DNA of 64,000 nt from positions 372,001 to 436,000 of the forward strand of contig NZ_CADIJQ010000003.1 in assembly GCF_902859595.1 (NCBI RefSeq), given 5' to 3'. The stretch's first letter is position 1, and each line of letters starts with the position of its first letter. The position numbers and the translations under genes are program-made. Under the pieces are notes generated by a model, which did no database searches, was not told the DNA's origin, and saw only the letters and a program-made list of their open reading frames with translations. The stretch is from Achromobacter kerstersii. Its GTDB lineage: Bacteria; Pseudomonadota; Gammaproteobacteria; Burkholderiales; Burkholderiaceae_B. This document shows, in pieces, positions 24,489 to 33,137 of the stretch.

Positions 24489-24932
24489 TTACTTCGGCTT
24501 CCAGTGGCGCCCGTCGGTGGACCGGAACACGCCGCCCGTTGCGCAGCAGCCGCCCGCGCCCATCGCCATTTCACCGATCTCGGCTTCCACGGTGTTGCCC
24601 TTGCGGGTCAGCGATTGGCGCTGGCACGCCATGAACGACGGGTAGAACTCGGGTTCCAGCACGATCGTCCAGCGGCGCGCGCCGGTCGAAGATTCCGGGT
24701 CCGCCTCGTTCAGATACACGTCGCAGTCGTGGACGATCAAATGCACGGGCTGGCCGTTGAGATCACCCTTGAACTCGCGATGGGGAGCCAGGTCTTGAAA
24801 CAGCTTTTGCTCCAGCGTCAGCTTTGGCTTGGAAGGCGTATCGTCGCAGGCGGTCAGCAGCGTCAGCGTCAGCAAGGCGGCCGCAACAGCGGTCCAGCGG
24901 GCAAGGCATTCGCGGTGATTCGGTAGCGTCAT
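24489..24932 (-). CDS. Small predicted lipoprotein
   Basis: The product is 147 aa. The hydrophobic segment AALLTLTLLTAC ends in a lipobox with Cys at residue 29, followed by DD, which may favour inner-membrane retention. The mature part has four more cysteines (HDCDVY, MACQRQ, GGCCATGG), suggesting disulfides. No named family is recognised. The start ATG overlaps the stop of the GlxA-type gene by 4 bp, so they are cotranscribed. Confidence 0.75.
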   Translation of the reverse strand: MTLPNHRECLARWTAVAAALLTLTLLTACDDTPSKPKLTLEQKLFQDLAPHREFKGDLNGQPVHLIVHDCDVYLNEADPESSTGARRWTIVLEPEFYPSFMACQRQSLTRKGNTVEAEIGEMAMGAGGCCATGGVFRSTDGRHWKPK

Positions 24933-25924
24933 TGGGGTGGCCTGTTGGGTACCGGCCCCACGTGATGTTGGACCGTTTTTTTCGACATCTTACCGGTGCT
25001 CTGTAGCGCGCTGGCGCGTTCTTCTCGCAGCCGCCGCAAGACTTCCGTGGGCGCCACGCCAAAGTGCACCGCAAATTTGCGTTGGAAGGTGCGGCGCGAC
25101 ATATGGCAGGCGTCGGCCATGTCGTCCACGGACCAGCGGGCCGACAAGTGCGCTTCGATTTTTTCCACCAGATCGCGAAAGGGCGCCGCCACACGGTCTT
25201 GCAGGCGCAGGCTTTGGCTGTATTGGCGCTGGTCGCCATCGCGGCGCATGAAGACGACCAGCCGCCGCGCCACCTGCTGCGATAGCGCGGTGCCATAGTC
25301 ACGTTCAATCAGCGCCAGCGCCAGGTCGATGCCAGCGGTCACCCCCGCCGACGTCCAGTACTTGCCGCTTTCAATGAAGATGCGGTCGTCTTCCACGCGC
25401 AGCGCCGGGTACAGTTGGCGCAGCCGGTCGGCCGACCGCCAGTGCGTGGTGACGGCGCGGCCATTGAGCAGATCGCAGGCCGCCAACAGAAAGGCGCCCG
25501 TGCAAACGCTGCACGTGCGCGGCGTCGTTGCATCCCGGCGGCGCAGCCATGCGCGCGTTTCCGCGTGCGCGCTGGCGCGGTCCACGCCGGGGCCGCCCGG
25601 CACCAGCAGCATGTCGATGGGCGTATCGCCATCGGCCTCGAATGTGTTGTCAGCCTGCATGCGCAAGCCCTGTTCCCAGGTGCTGACGACAGGCGTGGCG
25701 GCGATGGTGCTCAACTGATACAGCACGCGCCCGGCTTCTTCGTTGGCCGAGCTGAACGCCTGCCACGGGCCCGCCAGATCCAGCGGCTGGAAACCGTCGT
25801 ACAACACGAACACCACGCGCTGTGGCGCGCGTTCTGGCGCAATCTCTGCATTTTTTGGCACACGCGGCCGGGCGCGTCCGCCTATGCTGGGCGTTGGCGT
25901 TCTTGAGGGAGCATCGTCATGCAT
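24929..25924 (-). CDS. GlxA-type regulator (DJ-1/PfpI + AraC) with a truncated AraC domain
   Basis: The product is 331 aa from ATG 25924; GTG at 25861 (VPKNAEIAP) is an alternative that would leave a 57-bp divergent promoter region. The N-terminal domain is DJ-1/PfpI-like (VVFVLYDGFQPLDLAG, LLVPGGPGVD, the nucleophile elbow SVCTGAFLLA). The AraC part has the first helix-turn-helix (WSVDDMADACHMSRRTFQRKF) but stops soon after LRRLREERASALQ, so the second HTH of about 45 residues is missing. No frameshift that restores it was seen. DNA binding is therefore doubtful. It is head-to-head with a second DJ-1 gene, with overlapping start codons if the ATG is used. Confidence 0.85.
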   Translation of the reverse strand: MHDDAPSRTPTPSIGGRARPRVPKNAEIAPERAPQRVVFVLYDGFQPLDLAGPWQAFSSANEEAGRVLYQLSTIAATPVVSTWEQGLRMQADNTFEADGDTPIDMLLVPGGPGVDRASAHAETRAWLRRRDATTPRTCSVCTGAFLLAACDLLNGRAVTTHWRSADRLRQLYPALRVEDDRIFIESGKYWTSAGVTAGIDLALALIERDYGTALSQQVARRLVVFMRRDGDQRQYSQSLRLQDRVAAPFRDLVEKIEAHLSARWSVDDMADACHMSRRTFQRKFAVHFGVAPTEVLRRLREERASALQSTGKMSKKTVQHHVGPVPNRPPQ

Positions 25925-26593
25925 GTGAATATTCTCTTGTTCGAAGGGCTGACCCAGCTGGATATGACCGGCCCCTACGAGGTCCTGGCGAATGCGCCGG
26001 GGTTTACCGTGGATTTTGTCTCAAAAAGCCTGGACCCGGTACGTTGCGATCGCGGCCTGAAATTTTTGCCGACTCAGACGCTGGCATCCGCCACGCAATG
26101 CGATCTGCTGGTGGTGCCGGGCGGGCCGGGCACGGATGATGCCATCGTTGACGCCGATTGGGTGGCGTTCACCCGGCAGCAAGGCCTGGCGGCGCAATAT
26201 CTGTTTGGTATTTGCACGGGTTCTCTGCTGCTGGGCGCGGCCGGCCTGCTGCGCGGCAAGCGGGCGTCCAGCCATTGGCGTGCGCGCGAATTGCTGTCGC
26301 GCTTTGGCGCGATTCCTACCGACGAACGCTTGTGCGTGGACGGCAACACCTACACCGCGGGCGGGGTGACGTCAGGCATCGACATGGGCTTGAAGGTGGT
26401 GGCGGCGCTGTGCGGCGATGACGTCGCCAAGCTGATCCAGTTGCAGATCGAGTACGACCCGAAGCCGCCGTTTCCGGGCGGCACGCCCGCGACGTCTGAA
26501 CCCGCTATCGTCGAGCGCTATCTGGCCATGTCGCAGGCGCGTTTTGACCGCCGCGCGGCGTTGGTGGACCGGGCGGCGGCGACTATGCCGTAA
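25919..26593 (+). CDS. DJ-1/PfpI-family protein (isonitrile hydratase-like)
   Basis: The product is 224 aa. The fold opens with HVNILLFEGLTQLDMTGPYEVL. The conserved Glu is in YEVL, and the Cys nucleophile is in GICTGSLLLGAAGLL. TYTAGGVTSGIDMGL is the usual late motif. Members include Pseudomonas isonitrile hydratase InhA, but the sequence alone does not prove this activity. GAGGGAGC precedes the ATG. It is divergent from the GlxA-type gene, whose regulator domain is related, so the pair may form a sensing and detoxification unit (inference). Confidence 0.88.
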   Translation: MHVNILLFEGLTQLDMTGPYEVLANAPGFTVDFVSKSLDPVRCDRGLKFLPTQTLASATQCDLLVVPGGPGTDDAIVDADWVAFTRQQGLAAQYLFGICTGSLLLGAAGLLRGKRASSHWRARELLSRFGAIPTDERLCVDGNTYTAGGVTSGIDMGLKVVAALCGDDVAKLIQLQIEYDPKPPFPGGTPATSEPAIVERYLAMSQARFDRRAALVDRAAATMP

Positions 26594-26616
26594 CCCGCCA
26601 CGAGGTGCGGCGCGGG

Positions 26617-27099
26617 CTACTTGCCCAGATGGTCCAGCGGCAGCGGGCTTTGCCGCTTGACCGTCTGAATGGCGAAGTTGCTGCGGATGTCTTTCACGCC
26701 GGTCAGCTTCAACAGCGTGCCCAGCAGAAAGCGCTCGTAGCCGCGCAGGTCCGGCACCACCACTTGCAGCAGAAAGTCAGACTCGCCCGACACCAGATGC
26801 GCCGCGATGACTTCAGGCAGGGCGCTGACCTCTTTGCGGAACTGTTCGGCGTCGCGTTCGTGGTGCCGTTCCACCTTCACGCCGACGAACACGGTCAGGC
26901 CCAGACCCACTTCGTCTGGCGCCAGCCGCGCTTCGTATCCCTGAATCACCCCCGCTTCTTCCAGCATGCGCACGCGCCGCAGGCAGGGGGAGGGCGACAA
27001 GCCAATCTGCTCGGCCAGCTCCACATTGGTCAGGCGGCCATTCTGTTGCAATGCTTCCAGAATGCGGCGGTCGTAAGCGTCCAGTTCATGTTTTGGCAT
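26617..27099 (-). CDS. Lrp/AsnC-family transcriptional regulator
   Basis: The product is 160 aa. The N-terminal HTH reads LDAYDRRILEALQQNGRLTNVELAEQIGLSPSPCLRRVR in its usual order, and the C-terminal RAM domain follows (VGVKVERH, VSGESDFLLQVVVPDL). It is divergent from a LysE-family exporter, a standard pairing in which the Lrp protein senses the amino acid and switches on its export. The dyad at 27135-27160 between them is the probable binding site. Confidence 0.93.
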   Translation of the reverse strand: MPKHELDAYDRRILEALQQNGRLTNVELAEQIGLSPSPCLRRVRMLEEAGVIQGYEARLAPDEVGLGLTVFVGVKVERHHERDAEQFRKEVSALPEVIAAHLVSGESDFLLQVVVPDLRGYERFLLGTLLKLTGVKDIRSNFAIQTVKRQSPLPLDHLGK

Positions 27100-27134
27100 G
27101 GAATTAGGAAAAGTGTTTTTCTGCTAGTGGAATG

Positions 27135-27160
27135 TGCCAATCATCATAATTCCATTGGCA
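27135..27160. promoter_or_regulatory. Candidate Lrp operator
   Basis: TGCCAAT (27135-27141) and ATTGGCA (27154-27160) form an inverted repeat with a 12-base A/T-rich spacer, in the 133-bp region between the divergent Lrp and LysE genes. Confidence 0.6.
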
Positions 27161-27232
27161 TGAATCGCAAGCACATGCCAGCCCGATTTTCCTAGAATGA
27201 CCGCCTTGAAGAGCATGCGTGGGAGCGCGGAT

Positions 27233-27865
27233 ATGGCCGATATGGCGTTGTTTCTTGGGGCCTTGCTGATTGTGTACGTGGTGCCCGGGCCGGACATGAT
27301 CCTGTTACTGGAAACCGGCGTCCTGCGCGGGCGCGGGCAAGCGCTGGCGGTCGCGGTGGGGCTGGCGATTGCGCGTGCCGCGCATGTGACCTTGGCGGCG
27401 CTGGGTTTGGCGGCCCTGTTCAAGACCCATCCCTGGGCCTTCGACGCTGCGCGCACGGTAGGCGGCTGCTATCTGGTGTGGTTGGGGGTGAAGTTGTTGC
27501 GCGCGAAGCCGGTGGCGCTTGATGCGACGGGCCAGCCGGCGGCGGGCGGCAAGGGGCTGGGCGGCGCGTTGCTCAGCGGCGTGCTGACCAACGTGCTCAA
27601 CCCCAAGGCCTTGCTGTTTTGCTCGGTGCTGCTGCCGCAATTCGTGTCGCCTGCGCACGGGTCCATCGGACAACAATTTGCCGTGCTGGGCGTCATCCTG
27701 GTCAGCCTGGGGCTGACGTTCGACGTGATCTGCGCGTTGGCCGGCGGGGCAGTGGGGCGCTGGATGTCAGCCAGCCCCCGCGCTCAGAAAGTGCAAAGCG
27801 TGATCTTCGGCACGGCGCTGATCGGCTTCGGCTTACGCCTGACGTTGGCGCAGCGCCCGGCGTGA
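27233..27865 (+). CDS. LysE/RhtB-family amino-acid exporter
   Basis: The product is 210 aa from ATG 27233 (GGGAGCG upstream). It is highly hydrophobic with about six membrane segments. Family motifs are YVVPGPDMILLL in the first segment and SGVLTNVLNPKALLF in the middle. It exports an amino acid or homoserine-lactone-like compound by proton antiport. Regulation is probably by the divergent Lrp protein. A GC-rich hairpin (27852-27876) spans the stop codon. Confidence 0.92.
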   Translation: MADMALFLGALLIVYVVPGPDMILLLETGVLRGRGQALAVAVGLAIARAAHVTLAALGLAALFKTHPWAFDAARTVGGCYLVWLGVKLLRAKPVALDATGQPAAGGKGLGGALLSGVLTNVLNPKALLFCSVLLPQFVSPAHGSIGQQFAVLGVILVSLGLTFDVICALAGGAVGRWMSASPRAQKVQSVIFGTALIGFGLRLTLAQRPA

Positions 27866-27917
27866 TGCCGGGCGCTGTATGGCGAACGGGTTTTGGCAGA
27901 GCCTATTTGCCAAAACC
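27852..27917. terminator. Two hairpins between LysE and the ABC exporter
   Basis: AGCGCCCGGC/GCCGGGCGCT (27852-27876) overlaps the LysE stop codon. GGTTTTGGCA/TGCCAAAACC (27889-27917) follows. Both are perfect 10-bp stems between convergent genes. Neither has a long T run, so they are candidate, possibly bidirectional, terminators. Confidence 0.5.
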
Positions 27918-27931
27918 TATTTGCCGGCCGC

Positions 27932-27963
27932 GATCTGCCACCCCTTAGATCTGCCACCCCTTA
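27932..27963. repeat. 16-bp direct duplication at the ABC exporter stop
   Basis: GATCTGCCACCCCTTA occurs twice in a row (27932-27947 and 27948-27963). The second copy contains the minus-strand TAA stop codon of the ABC exporter gene. Confidence 0.9.
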
Positions 27964-29847
27964 TTTACCGAACGCAAACTCACCGGCGTCCACGTCTTCG
28001 TCTTTAGCGGGAGGCGGCGTGGCGCCGTCTTGCAACATCTCGGCTGCCGTCATGCCCTTGGTCAGTTCCAGCGCCTGCCGTTCGAACAAGCGCCGATACA
28101 GGCCGCCCTTCAAACGGACCAGCACATCGTGGCTGCCTTCTTCGATGATGCGGCCGCGGTCCATCACTAGCAGACGGTCCAACGCGCGCACGGTGGACAG
28201 CCGGTGGGCCACCACCAGCGTCGTGCGGCCCACCATCAGACGGTCCATGGCCTGCTGGATCAGCACTTCGCTTTCGCTATCCAGGCTGGACGTGGCTTCG
28301 TCCAGAATCAGGATGGGCGAGTCCGCCAGGAACGCCCGCGCAATCGCCACGCGCTGGCGTTCACCGCCCGACAGCTTCACACCGCGTTCACCCACCAGCG
28401 TGTCGTAACCCTTGGGCAGCGACATGATGAACTCGTGCGCGCTGGCCAGCCGCGCCGCCTGCTCGATCTCGGCTTGTGTGGCGCCGGGCCGGCCATAGGC
28501 GATGTTCTCGGCCAGCGTGCGGTGAAACAGCACCGGGTCCTGCTGCACGATGGCGATCTGGCTGCGCAACGATGCCTGCTTCACCTGGGCGATGTCCTGC
28601 CCGTCGATGGTGATGCGGCCGTCGTTCACGTCATACAGGCGCTGAATCAGCTTGATGAACGTGGTCTTGCCCGAGCCCGAATGCCCCACCAGCCCGACGC
28701 GTTCGCCCGGCGCAATGCGCGCGGAGAATTTGTCGTACAGCGCGGTGTTGTGCGAGCCATAGCGGAACGTCACGTCCTCGAAACGGATTTCGCCTGCGGT
28801 GACGTGAATGGCGCCTGCGCCCGCGCGGTCAGCCACGCCCAGCGGCTGGCGTTCCATCGCGACCAGTTCTTCCATGTCGTTGACCGAGCGTTGCAGGTTG
28901 CGAATATGCATGCCCACGTCACGCAGATAGCCTTGCAGCACGAAGAACATCGTCAACGTGAACGTGATGTCGCCCACCGTTGCCTGGTTGCGTGACCACA
29001 GCAGCAGCGATGCGCCCAGAATGGCGGCCTGCATCGCCACCAGCATCCCGCCCTGAATGCCGCCGTTCAACGTGGCGCGCACCCAGGTGCGGCGCGTGCG
29101 GTTGCGCCACTTGTTCACCACGCGATCCAGCCGCGCTTCTTCACGGTTTTCAGCGCCAAAGGCCTTGACCACCGCATTGCAGCTGACGGCGTCAGCCAGC
29201 GCGCCGCCCATGCGCGTGTCCCACGCGTTGCCCAGGCGCGCGGCGGGCGCGACAAACCCCAGCGACAACGCGGCGGTAACGGCGATGTACAACACCGAAC
29301 CCAGGCCCACCACCAGCCCCATCAGCGGCCAATGCGCACCCAGCAAGGCGGTGGCGCCCACCAGCATCACAACGGATGGCAGCAGCGCAATCAGCAGCGT
29401 GTCGTTCAGGATGTCTACGGCCCACATGCCGCGCGTGATCTTGCGCACCGTCGAACCGGCGAAGCTGTTGGCATGCCAGTCCGTGGAGAAGCGCTGTACG
29501 CGATGAAACGCGTTGGACACGATGCCGTTCATCATCTTCAACGTGAAGGTGATGATGTTCTGGAACACGGCCTGGCGCAGCAGCGTGCCGCCCACGCCCA
29601 GCGCCACCAGCAGCCAGAAGGCGGTGATGGCGGCGCTCCAGGCCAGCTCGTTGCCGGATGAGCCAGAGGCCACGGCGTCGACCAGTTTGCCGGCGTACAT
29701 CGGCGTCAGGATATCGGCCACAGCCGACAGCAGCGCCAGCAGCACGATGACAAGCGTGCGCCAGGGTTGCAGGCCCCAGTGCCGAAAGGTAAAGCCCAGA
29801 ACATCCTTAAAGGCCTGTCCTCGAAAGTCGATTTTTTTTCTAGCCAT
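27961..29847 (-). CDS. ABC exporter, fused permease and ATPase (half-transporter)
   Basis: The product is 628 aa from ATG 29847. A six-helix ABC_membrane domain fills residues ~25-335. The ATPase domain follows with Walker A GHSGSGKTT, the Q loop IVQQDPVLFH, the signature LSGGERQRVAIARA, Walker B PILILDEATSSLD and the H-loop His in VVAHRLST. It works as a homodimer or with another half, and resembles the MsbA/HlyB-like and multidrug exporters. The substrate is not apparent. The start codon is followed by AGAAAAAAAATC, an A8 tract. A 474-bp gene-free region lies upstream. Confidence 0.92.
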   Translation of the reverse strand: MARKKIDFRGQAFKDVLGFTFRHWGLQPWRTLVIVLLALLSAVADILTPMYAGKLVDAVASGSSGNELAWSAAITAFWLLVALGVGGTLLRQAVFQNIITFTLKMMNGIVSNAFHRVQRFSTDWHANSFAGSTVRKITRGMWAVDILNDTLLIALLPSVVMLVGATALLGAHWPLMGLVVGLGSVLYIAVTAALSLGFVAPAARLGNAWDTRMGGALADAVSCNAVVKAFGAENREEARLDRVVNKWRNRTRRTWVRATLNGGIQGGMLVAMQAAILGASLLLWSRNQATVGDITFTLTMFFVLQGYLRDVGMHIRNLQRSVNDMEELVAMERQPLGVADRAGAGAIHVTAGEIRFEDVTFRYGSHNTALYDKFSARIAPGERVGLVGHSGSGKTTFIKLIQRLYDVNDGRITIDGQDIAQVKQASLRSQIAIVQQDPVLFHRTLAENIAYGRPGATQAEIEQAARLASAHEFIMSLPKGYDTLVGERGVKLSGGERQRVAIARAFLADSPILILDEATSSLDSESEVLIQQAMDRLMVGRTTLVVAHRLSTVRALDRLLVMDRGRIIEEGSHDVLVRLKGGLYRRLFERQALELTKGMTAAEMLQDGATPPPAKDEDVDAGEFAFGK

Positions 29848-30321
29848 AACAATGGCCTGGCGGCACAAGACACGCCAGGATGTCCTTGTGATGAAAGAGG
29901 GATAACAAGCCATGCGCCGAATGGGCACAGGCGACTGCGTTCAGGTTTTTGGAACAAGCACGGAGGACCAGTCGCTAGGTAACGGTCTAGCGATGGGTCC
30001 GCGCGGGCGACGACTTAGTGGCGTCGCGGGGACACGCGCGGGACGGCGTTCGGCATGGGGTGAATCATCATGCAGCCTCCCTGACGGTGAGTTGAGTGGA
30101 CGAAAAGAAATGGGCACACGCCCGAATTGCTGATTCTATAGAAATGAGTTATGGGAATCAACGGGGCCAGAATGCGGATCGGGTCTGCTGTGGGTTTTTT
30201 TCAACGATCAATGTTCCAGGGTCAGCCGGAGCATCGGAGCATCTGCAAAAAAAAACCCGCATCCTGATCCAGGGTGCGGGTTTTTTGCGTCAGTGCCGGA
30301 GCACGCCTGTTGCGGATTCCG
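29848..30321. promoter_or_regulatory. Gene-free region between the ABC exporter and the flavin monooxygenase
   Basis: No credible gene. TCGCTAG/CTAGCGA (29971-29992, 8-base spacer) is a perfect dyad upstream of the exporter start and could be a regulator site. The right end holds the monooxygenase terminator (30245-30286). An open frame at 29912-30133 has no family features. Confidence 0.45.
30245..30286 (-). terminator. Rho-independent terminator of the monooxygenase gene
   Basis: A long stem built from CCCGCATCCTG and CAGGGTGCGGG (one mismatch, 3-base loop) is flanked by runs of A on the left and T on the right. It would work in either direction. It lies about 36 bp beyond the stop of the minus-strand monooxygenase gene. 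Confidence 0.9.
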
Positions 30322-31572
30322 TCATTCCTTCTTGTACGCCAGGTAGTCCAGGTGAATTCCAATATGGTCGGCGATGTAGCGGGCGTCGTGCCAAACCCCC
30401 CAGATGAACGAGGAACTTCGGTTGGTGAGGTTGGGCAGGCCGAGGAAGTAGATTCCTTTTTCGGCGGAGATGCCGCGCTTGTGGATGGGGTAGCCGTTTT
30501 GGTCAAACGTGTCGACGTCGATCCAGCTGAAGTCGACCTTGAAACCGGTTGCCCACAGGATGGTCTTGATGCCGGCCTCGGCCAGGTTCAGGCTTAGGGT
30601 GGGATAGGTCAGGCACTCCGGGTCGGGCAGCAGTTTCCAGGCATCCGGCTCGGGCGGAAGGTCCAGGCCATTCTGCTCGATGTAGGCGTCGGCTTCGCGC
30701 AGAACTTCGAAGTAGTCGGCATCGCCCTGGGCGACATCGCGGCCAAGGTTGTCGGCGAAGTGCAGCACCCCGTTTTCGTACGACGTCGTGATGCCGACCA
30801 ACTGGATGCCGTCGTGGGCAAGGCGCCGGAAGTCGATAGTCTTGCCGTTCTCGTAGCCGCTCACGGCGAAGGCGACGTGCTCGCGCTTGGGCTTTTTCTT
30901 CACTTCGTCCCACATGCCCAGCGCGCCCAGCCACCAGCAGTAGTCGCGTCCGCGGTAGGAGCGGGGCGGCCGGTAGTGTTCGCCCACGGACAGGTAGACG
31001 GTGCGGCCGGCCTGGCGGAGTTCTTCGGCGATCTGCGAGCCGGAGGCGCCCGCGCCGACGACGAGCACGGCGCCGTCGGCCAGTTGCCCCGGGTTTTTGT
31101 AGGCCGAGGAATGAAGCTGCTGGATGCCGGCGCTTTCCGGCACGATTTTCGGATAGGTGGGGATCTGGAAGGGGCCGGTTGCGGCGACCACGTGCTGGGC
31201 TTCGATGGTGCCCGCAGAGGTGGTGACGGTGAAGCCCGGGCGCTTGTCGTTGCGCTGCACGCGCAGGACTTCGACGCCGGTGCGCACGGGCGCATTGAGC
31301 ATCTTCGCGTAGTCTTCAAAGTACTGGGCCATGCGCTCCTTGGGCGGGAAGATATCAGGCCCGACGTCATCGAACTTCAAACCCGGAAAGCGGTCGTGCC
31401 AGGCGGGGCCGTTGGCCACCAGCGAGTCCCAGCGTTCGGAGCGCCAGCGTTCGGCGATCCGTTTGCGTTCGAGCACGATATGCGAAACGCCCATCGCGCC
31501 GAGGTGCTCGCTCATTGCGATGCCGGCCTGGCCGGCGCCGATCACCAGCGTGTTGGTTTTTTCAATTGACAT
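30322..31572 (-). CDS. Flavin-containing monooxygenase (FAD/NADPH)
   Basis: The product is 416 aa. The FAD-binding motif is GAGQAGIAMSEHL at residues 12-24, and the second Rossmann motif, for NADPH, is VVGAGASGSQIAEEL near residue 175. The ATG motif of class B monooxygenases appears as ILWATGFKVDFSW near residue 345. It resembles putative flavoprotein monooxygenases related to indole-3-acetate/YUCCA-type and CzcO-like enzymes, which oxygenate nitrogen, sulfur or carbonyl groups. It stands alone with its own terminator, divergent from the ABC/oxidoreductase operon. A role in the same catabolic block is possible but unproven. Confidence 0.88.
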   Translation of the reverse strand: MSIEKTNTLVIGAGQAGIAMSEHLGAMGVSHIVLERKRIAERWRSERWDSLVANGPAWHDRFPGLKFDDVGPDIFPPKERMAQYFEDYAKMLNAPVRTGVEVLRVQRNDKRPGFTVTTSAGTIEAQHVVAATGPFQIPTYPKIVPESAGIQQLHSSAYKNPGQLADGAVLVVGAGASGSQIAEELRQAGRTVYLSVGEHYRPPRSYRGRDYCWWLGALGMWDEVKKKPKREHVAFAVSGYENGKTIDFRRLAHDGIQLVGITTSYENGVLHFADNLGRDVAQGDADYFEVLREADAYIEQNGLDLPPEPDAWKLLPDPECLTYPTLSLNLAEAGIKTILWATGFKVDFSWIDVDTFDQNGYPIHKRGISAEKGIYFLGLPNLTNRSSSFIWGVWHDARYIADHIGIHLDYLAYKKE

Positions 31573-31933
31573 GTGAAGATCCTAAGGAATACCGAGACCC
31601 TGGTGCGTCTCGTGGCTGACACGACGATCCGATTGGCAGGCAGTGTGACCCCGAAGCCTCAACTTGATAACTTCGTTTTTCGGACGGCTGACTTAGGAAA
31701 AAGCAAAGGTGTCGGTTTGCCCCGGTCGGCACACGCCATTGCGCTTGCGCCGTCATGATTTCTTTTTTCCGATGGCCCCCATCAGCATCGGCAATGCACT
31801 GGAAATAGGGCTTTACCGTATTCTTGACTGCACCAGAACGCTGGCGCCGCAGCACTTGCGTGCCATGCGGCCACCGCCTGTTTTTCCCGGAATTCTCGCG
31901 CCGGGAAACTGATCTTCAGTGAGTGCAGCAGCC
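31573..31933. promoter_or_regulatory. Divergent region with a dyad before the ABC operon
   Basis: This 361-bp region contains no credible gene. TTCCCGG (31884-31890) and CCGGGAA (31901-31907) form a dyad about 30 bp before the first gene of the plus operon and may be a regulator site. It should also hold the monooxygenase promoter at its left end. Confidence 0.45.
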
Positions 31934-33055
31934 ATGCCGAATAGTCCCTATTCCTCCGATAGCTCCAGCGCGGTCAGCCTGGAGGGAGTGGTCAAGAAAT
32001 ATCGCGGTCACGCGGTGCTTCAACAGGTGTCCCTGAAGATCGAGCGCGGGGAGTTCCTGACGCTGCTGGGCCCGTCGGGCTGCGGCAAGACCACCTTGCT
32101 GAACCTGATCGCGGGATTTGCCGACGCGGACAACGGCGAGATCTTCATCGACGGCACGCCCGTCACGGCGCTGCCGCCGTATCAGCGCCAGATCGGCATC
32201 GTGTTCCAGAACTACGCGCTGTTCCCGCACATGACCGTAGAGCGCAATATCGCGTACGGCCTGCGGATGCGGCGCGTGCCGGCCGCCGAGATCGAGCGGC
32301 GGGTGCGTGAAGCCATGGCGCTTGTAAAGCTGGATGGATTGGGCGAGCGCAAGCCGCGCGAGCTGTCCGGCGGCCAGCAGCAGCGCGTGGCGCTGGCGCG
32401 GGCGTTGGTGATCCGTCCTAAAGTCTTGTTGCTGGACGAGCCATTTTCCGCGCTGGACAAAAGCCTGCGCGGCGCCATGCAGGTGGAAATCCGCGATATC
32501 CAGCGCAGGCTGGGCGTGACGACGATCTTCGTCACGCATGACCAGGGCGAAGCCCTCAGCATGTCGGATCGCATCGCCGTGATGAACCAGGGCGTGATCC
32601 GGCAAGTCGCCACGCCGGACGAGCTATACCGCAATCCGCAGGACCCGTTCGTGGCATCGTTCCTGGGCGACGTCAACATCCTGCCCGCGCACTATCACGG
32701 CACCAGCGCGGAAACCATCCAGCTGCGCCTGGGCGCGGGGCTGACGCATATCCCCCGCCAGCGCTTGGTGGGCGGGTCGCACGAGGGCCACCGGCTTGAT
32801 CTTTATGTCCGGCCTGAACATATCAAGCTGGAAGCGCTGCATAGCGGATCGGTCCTGAGCGGCACGGTCGTCAACCACGTGTTCCAGGGTGATCACGTGG
32901 ATCTGTACCTGGATGTGCACATTCCTGTGGAAGGGCGCCAGCACGTCATGGTGCGCACCTTCGACCTGAACTGCCTGCATGAATGGCCCGTGGGCGCCGT
33001 GGCGGGGCTTGCCTTGCCCGGCCACGGGGTCAGTGTCTTCAACGCGCCGTCCTGA
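31934..33055 (+). CDS. ABC transporter ATP-binding protein, PotA (polyamine/Fe) type
   Basis: The product is 373 aa from ATG 31934 (GTG at 31919 would add five residues). The ATPase domain has Walker A GPSGCGKTT, Q loop IVFQNYALFPHM, signature LSGGQQQRVALARAL and Walker B VLLLDEPFSALD. The C-terminal ~110 residues form a TOBE domain (YVRPEHIKLE, then VVNHVFQGDHVDLYL). This is the arrangement of PotA and related ATPases. No permease is adjacent on this strand, but two PotB/PotC-like permeases and a PotD-like binding protein lie 3 kb away on the other strand without an ATPase, so this is probably their partner. Confidence 0.9.
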   Translation: MPNSPYSSDSSSAVSLEGVVKKYRGHAVLQQVSLKIERGEFLTLLGPSGCGKTTLLNLIAGFADADNGEIFIDGTPVTALPPYQRQIGIVFQNYALFPHMTVERNIAYGLRMRRVPAAEIERRVREAMALVKLDGLGERKPRELSGGQQQRVALARALVIRPKVLLLDEPFSALDKSLRGAMQVEIRDIQRRLGVTTIFVTHDQGEALSMSDRIAVMNQGVIRQVATPDELYRNPQDPFVASFLGDVNILPAHYHGTSAETIQLRLGAGLTHIPRQRLVGGSHEGHRLDLYVRPEHIKLEALHSGSVLSGTVVNHVFQGDHVDLYLDVHIPVEGRQHVMVRTFDLNCLHEWPVGAVAGLALPGHGVSVFNAPS

Positions 33056-33137
33056 ATACGGCTTCACGCGATGCCCCTTCCTGGCGGCCGCGCCTGCGCA
33101 GCCGCCGAGTTTCCATTCGTCTGCGAGGCACAGTGCC

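Noticed and set aside
29824-29847. A8 tract at the start of the ABC exporter gene as a programmed slippage site
   Set aside because: The downstream frame is continuous and needs no frameshift; homopolymers at Lys codons are common.
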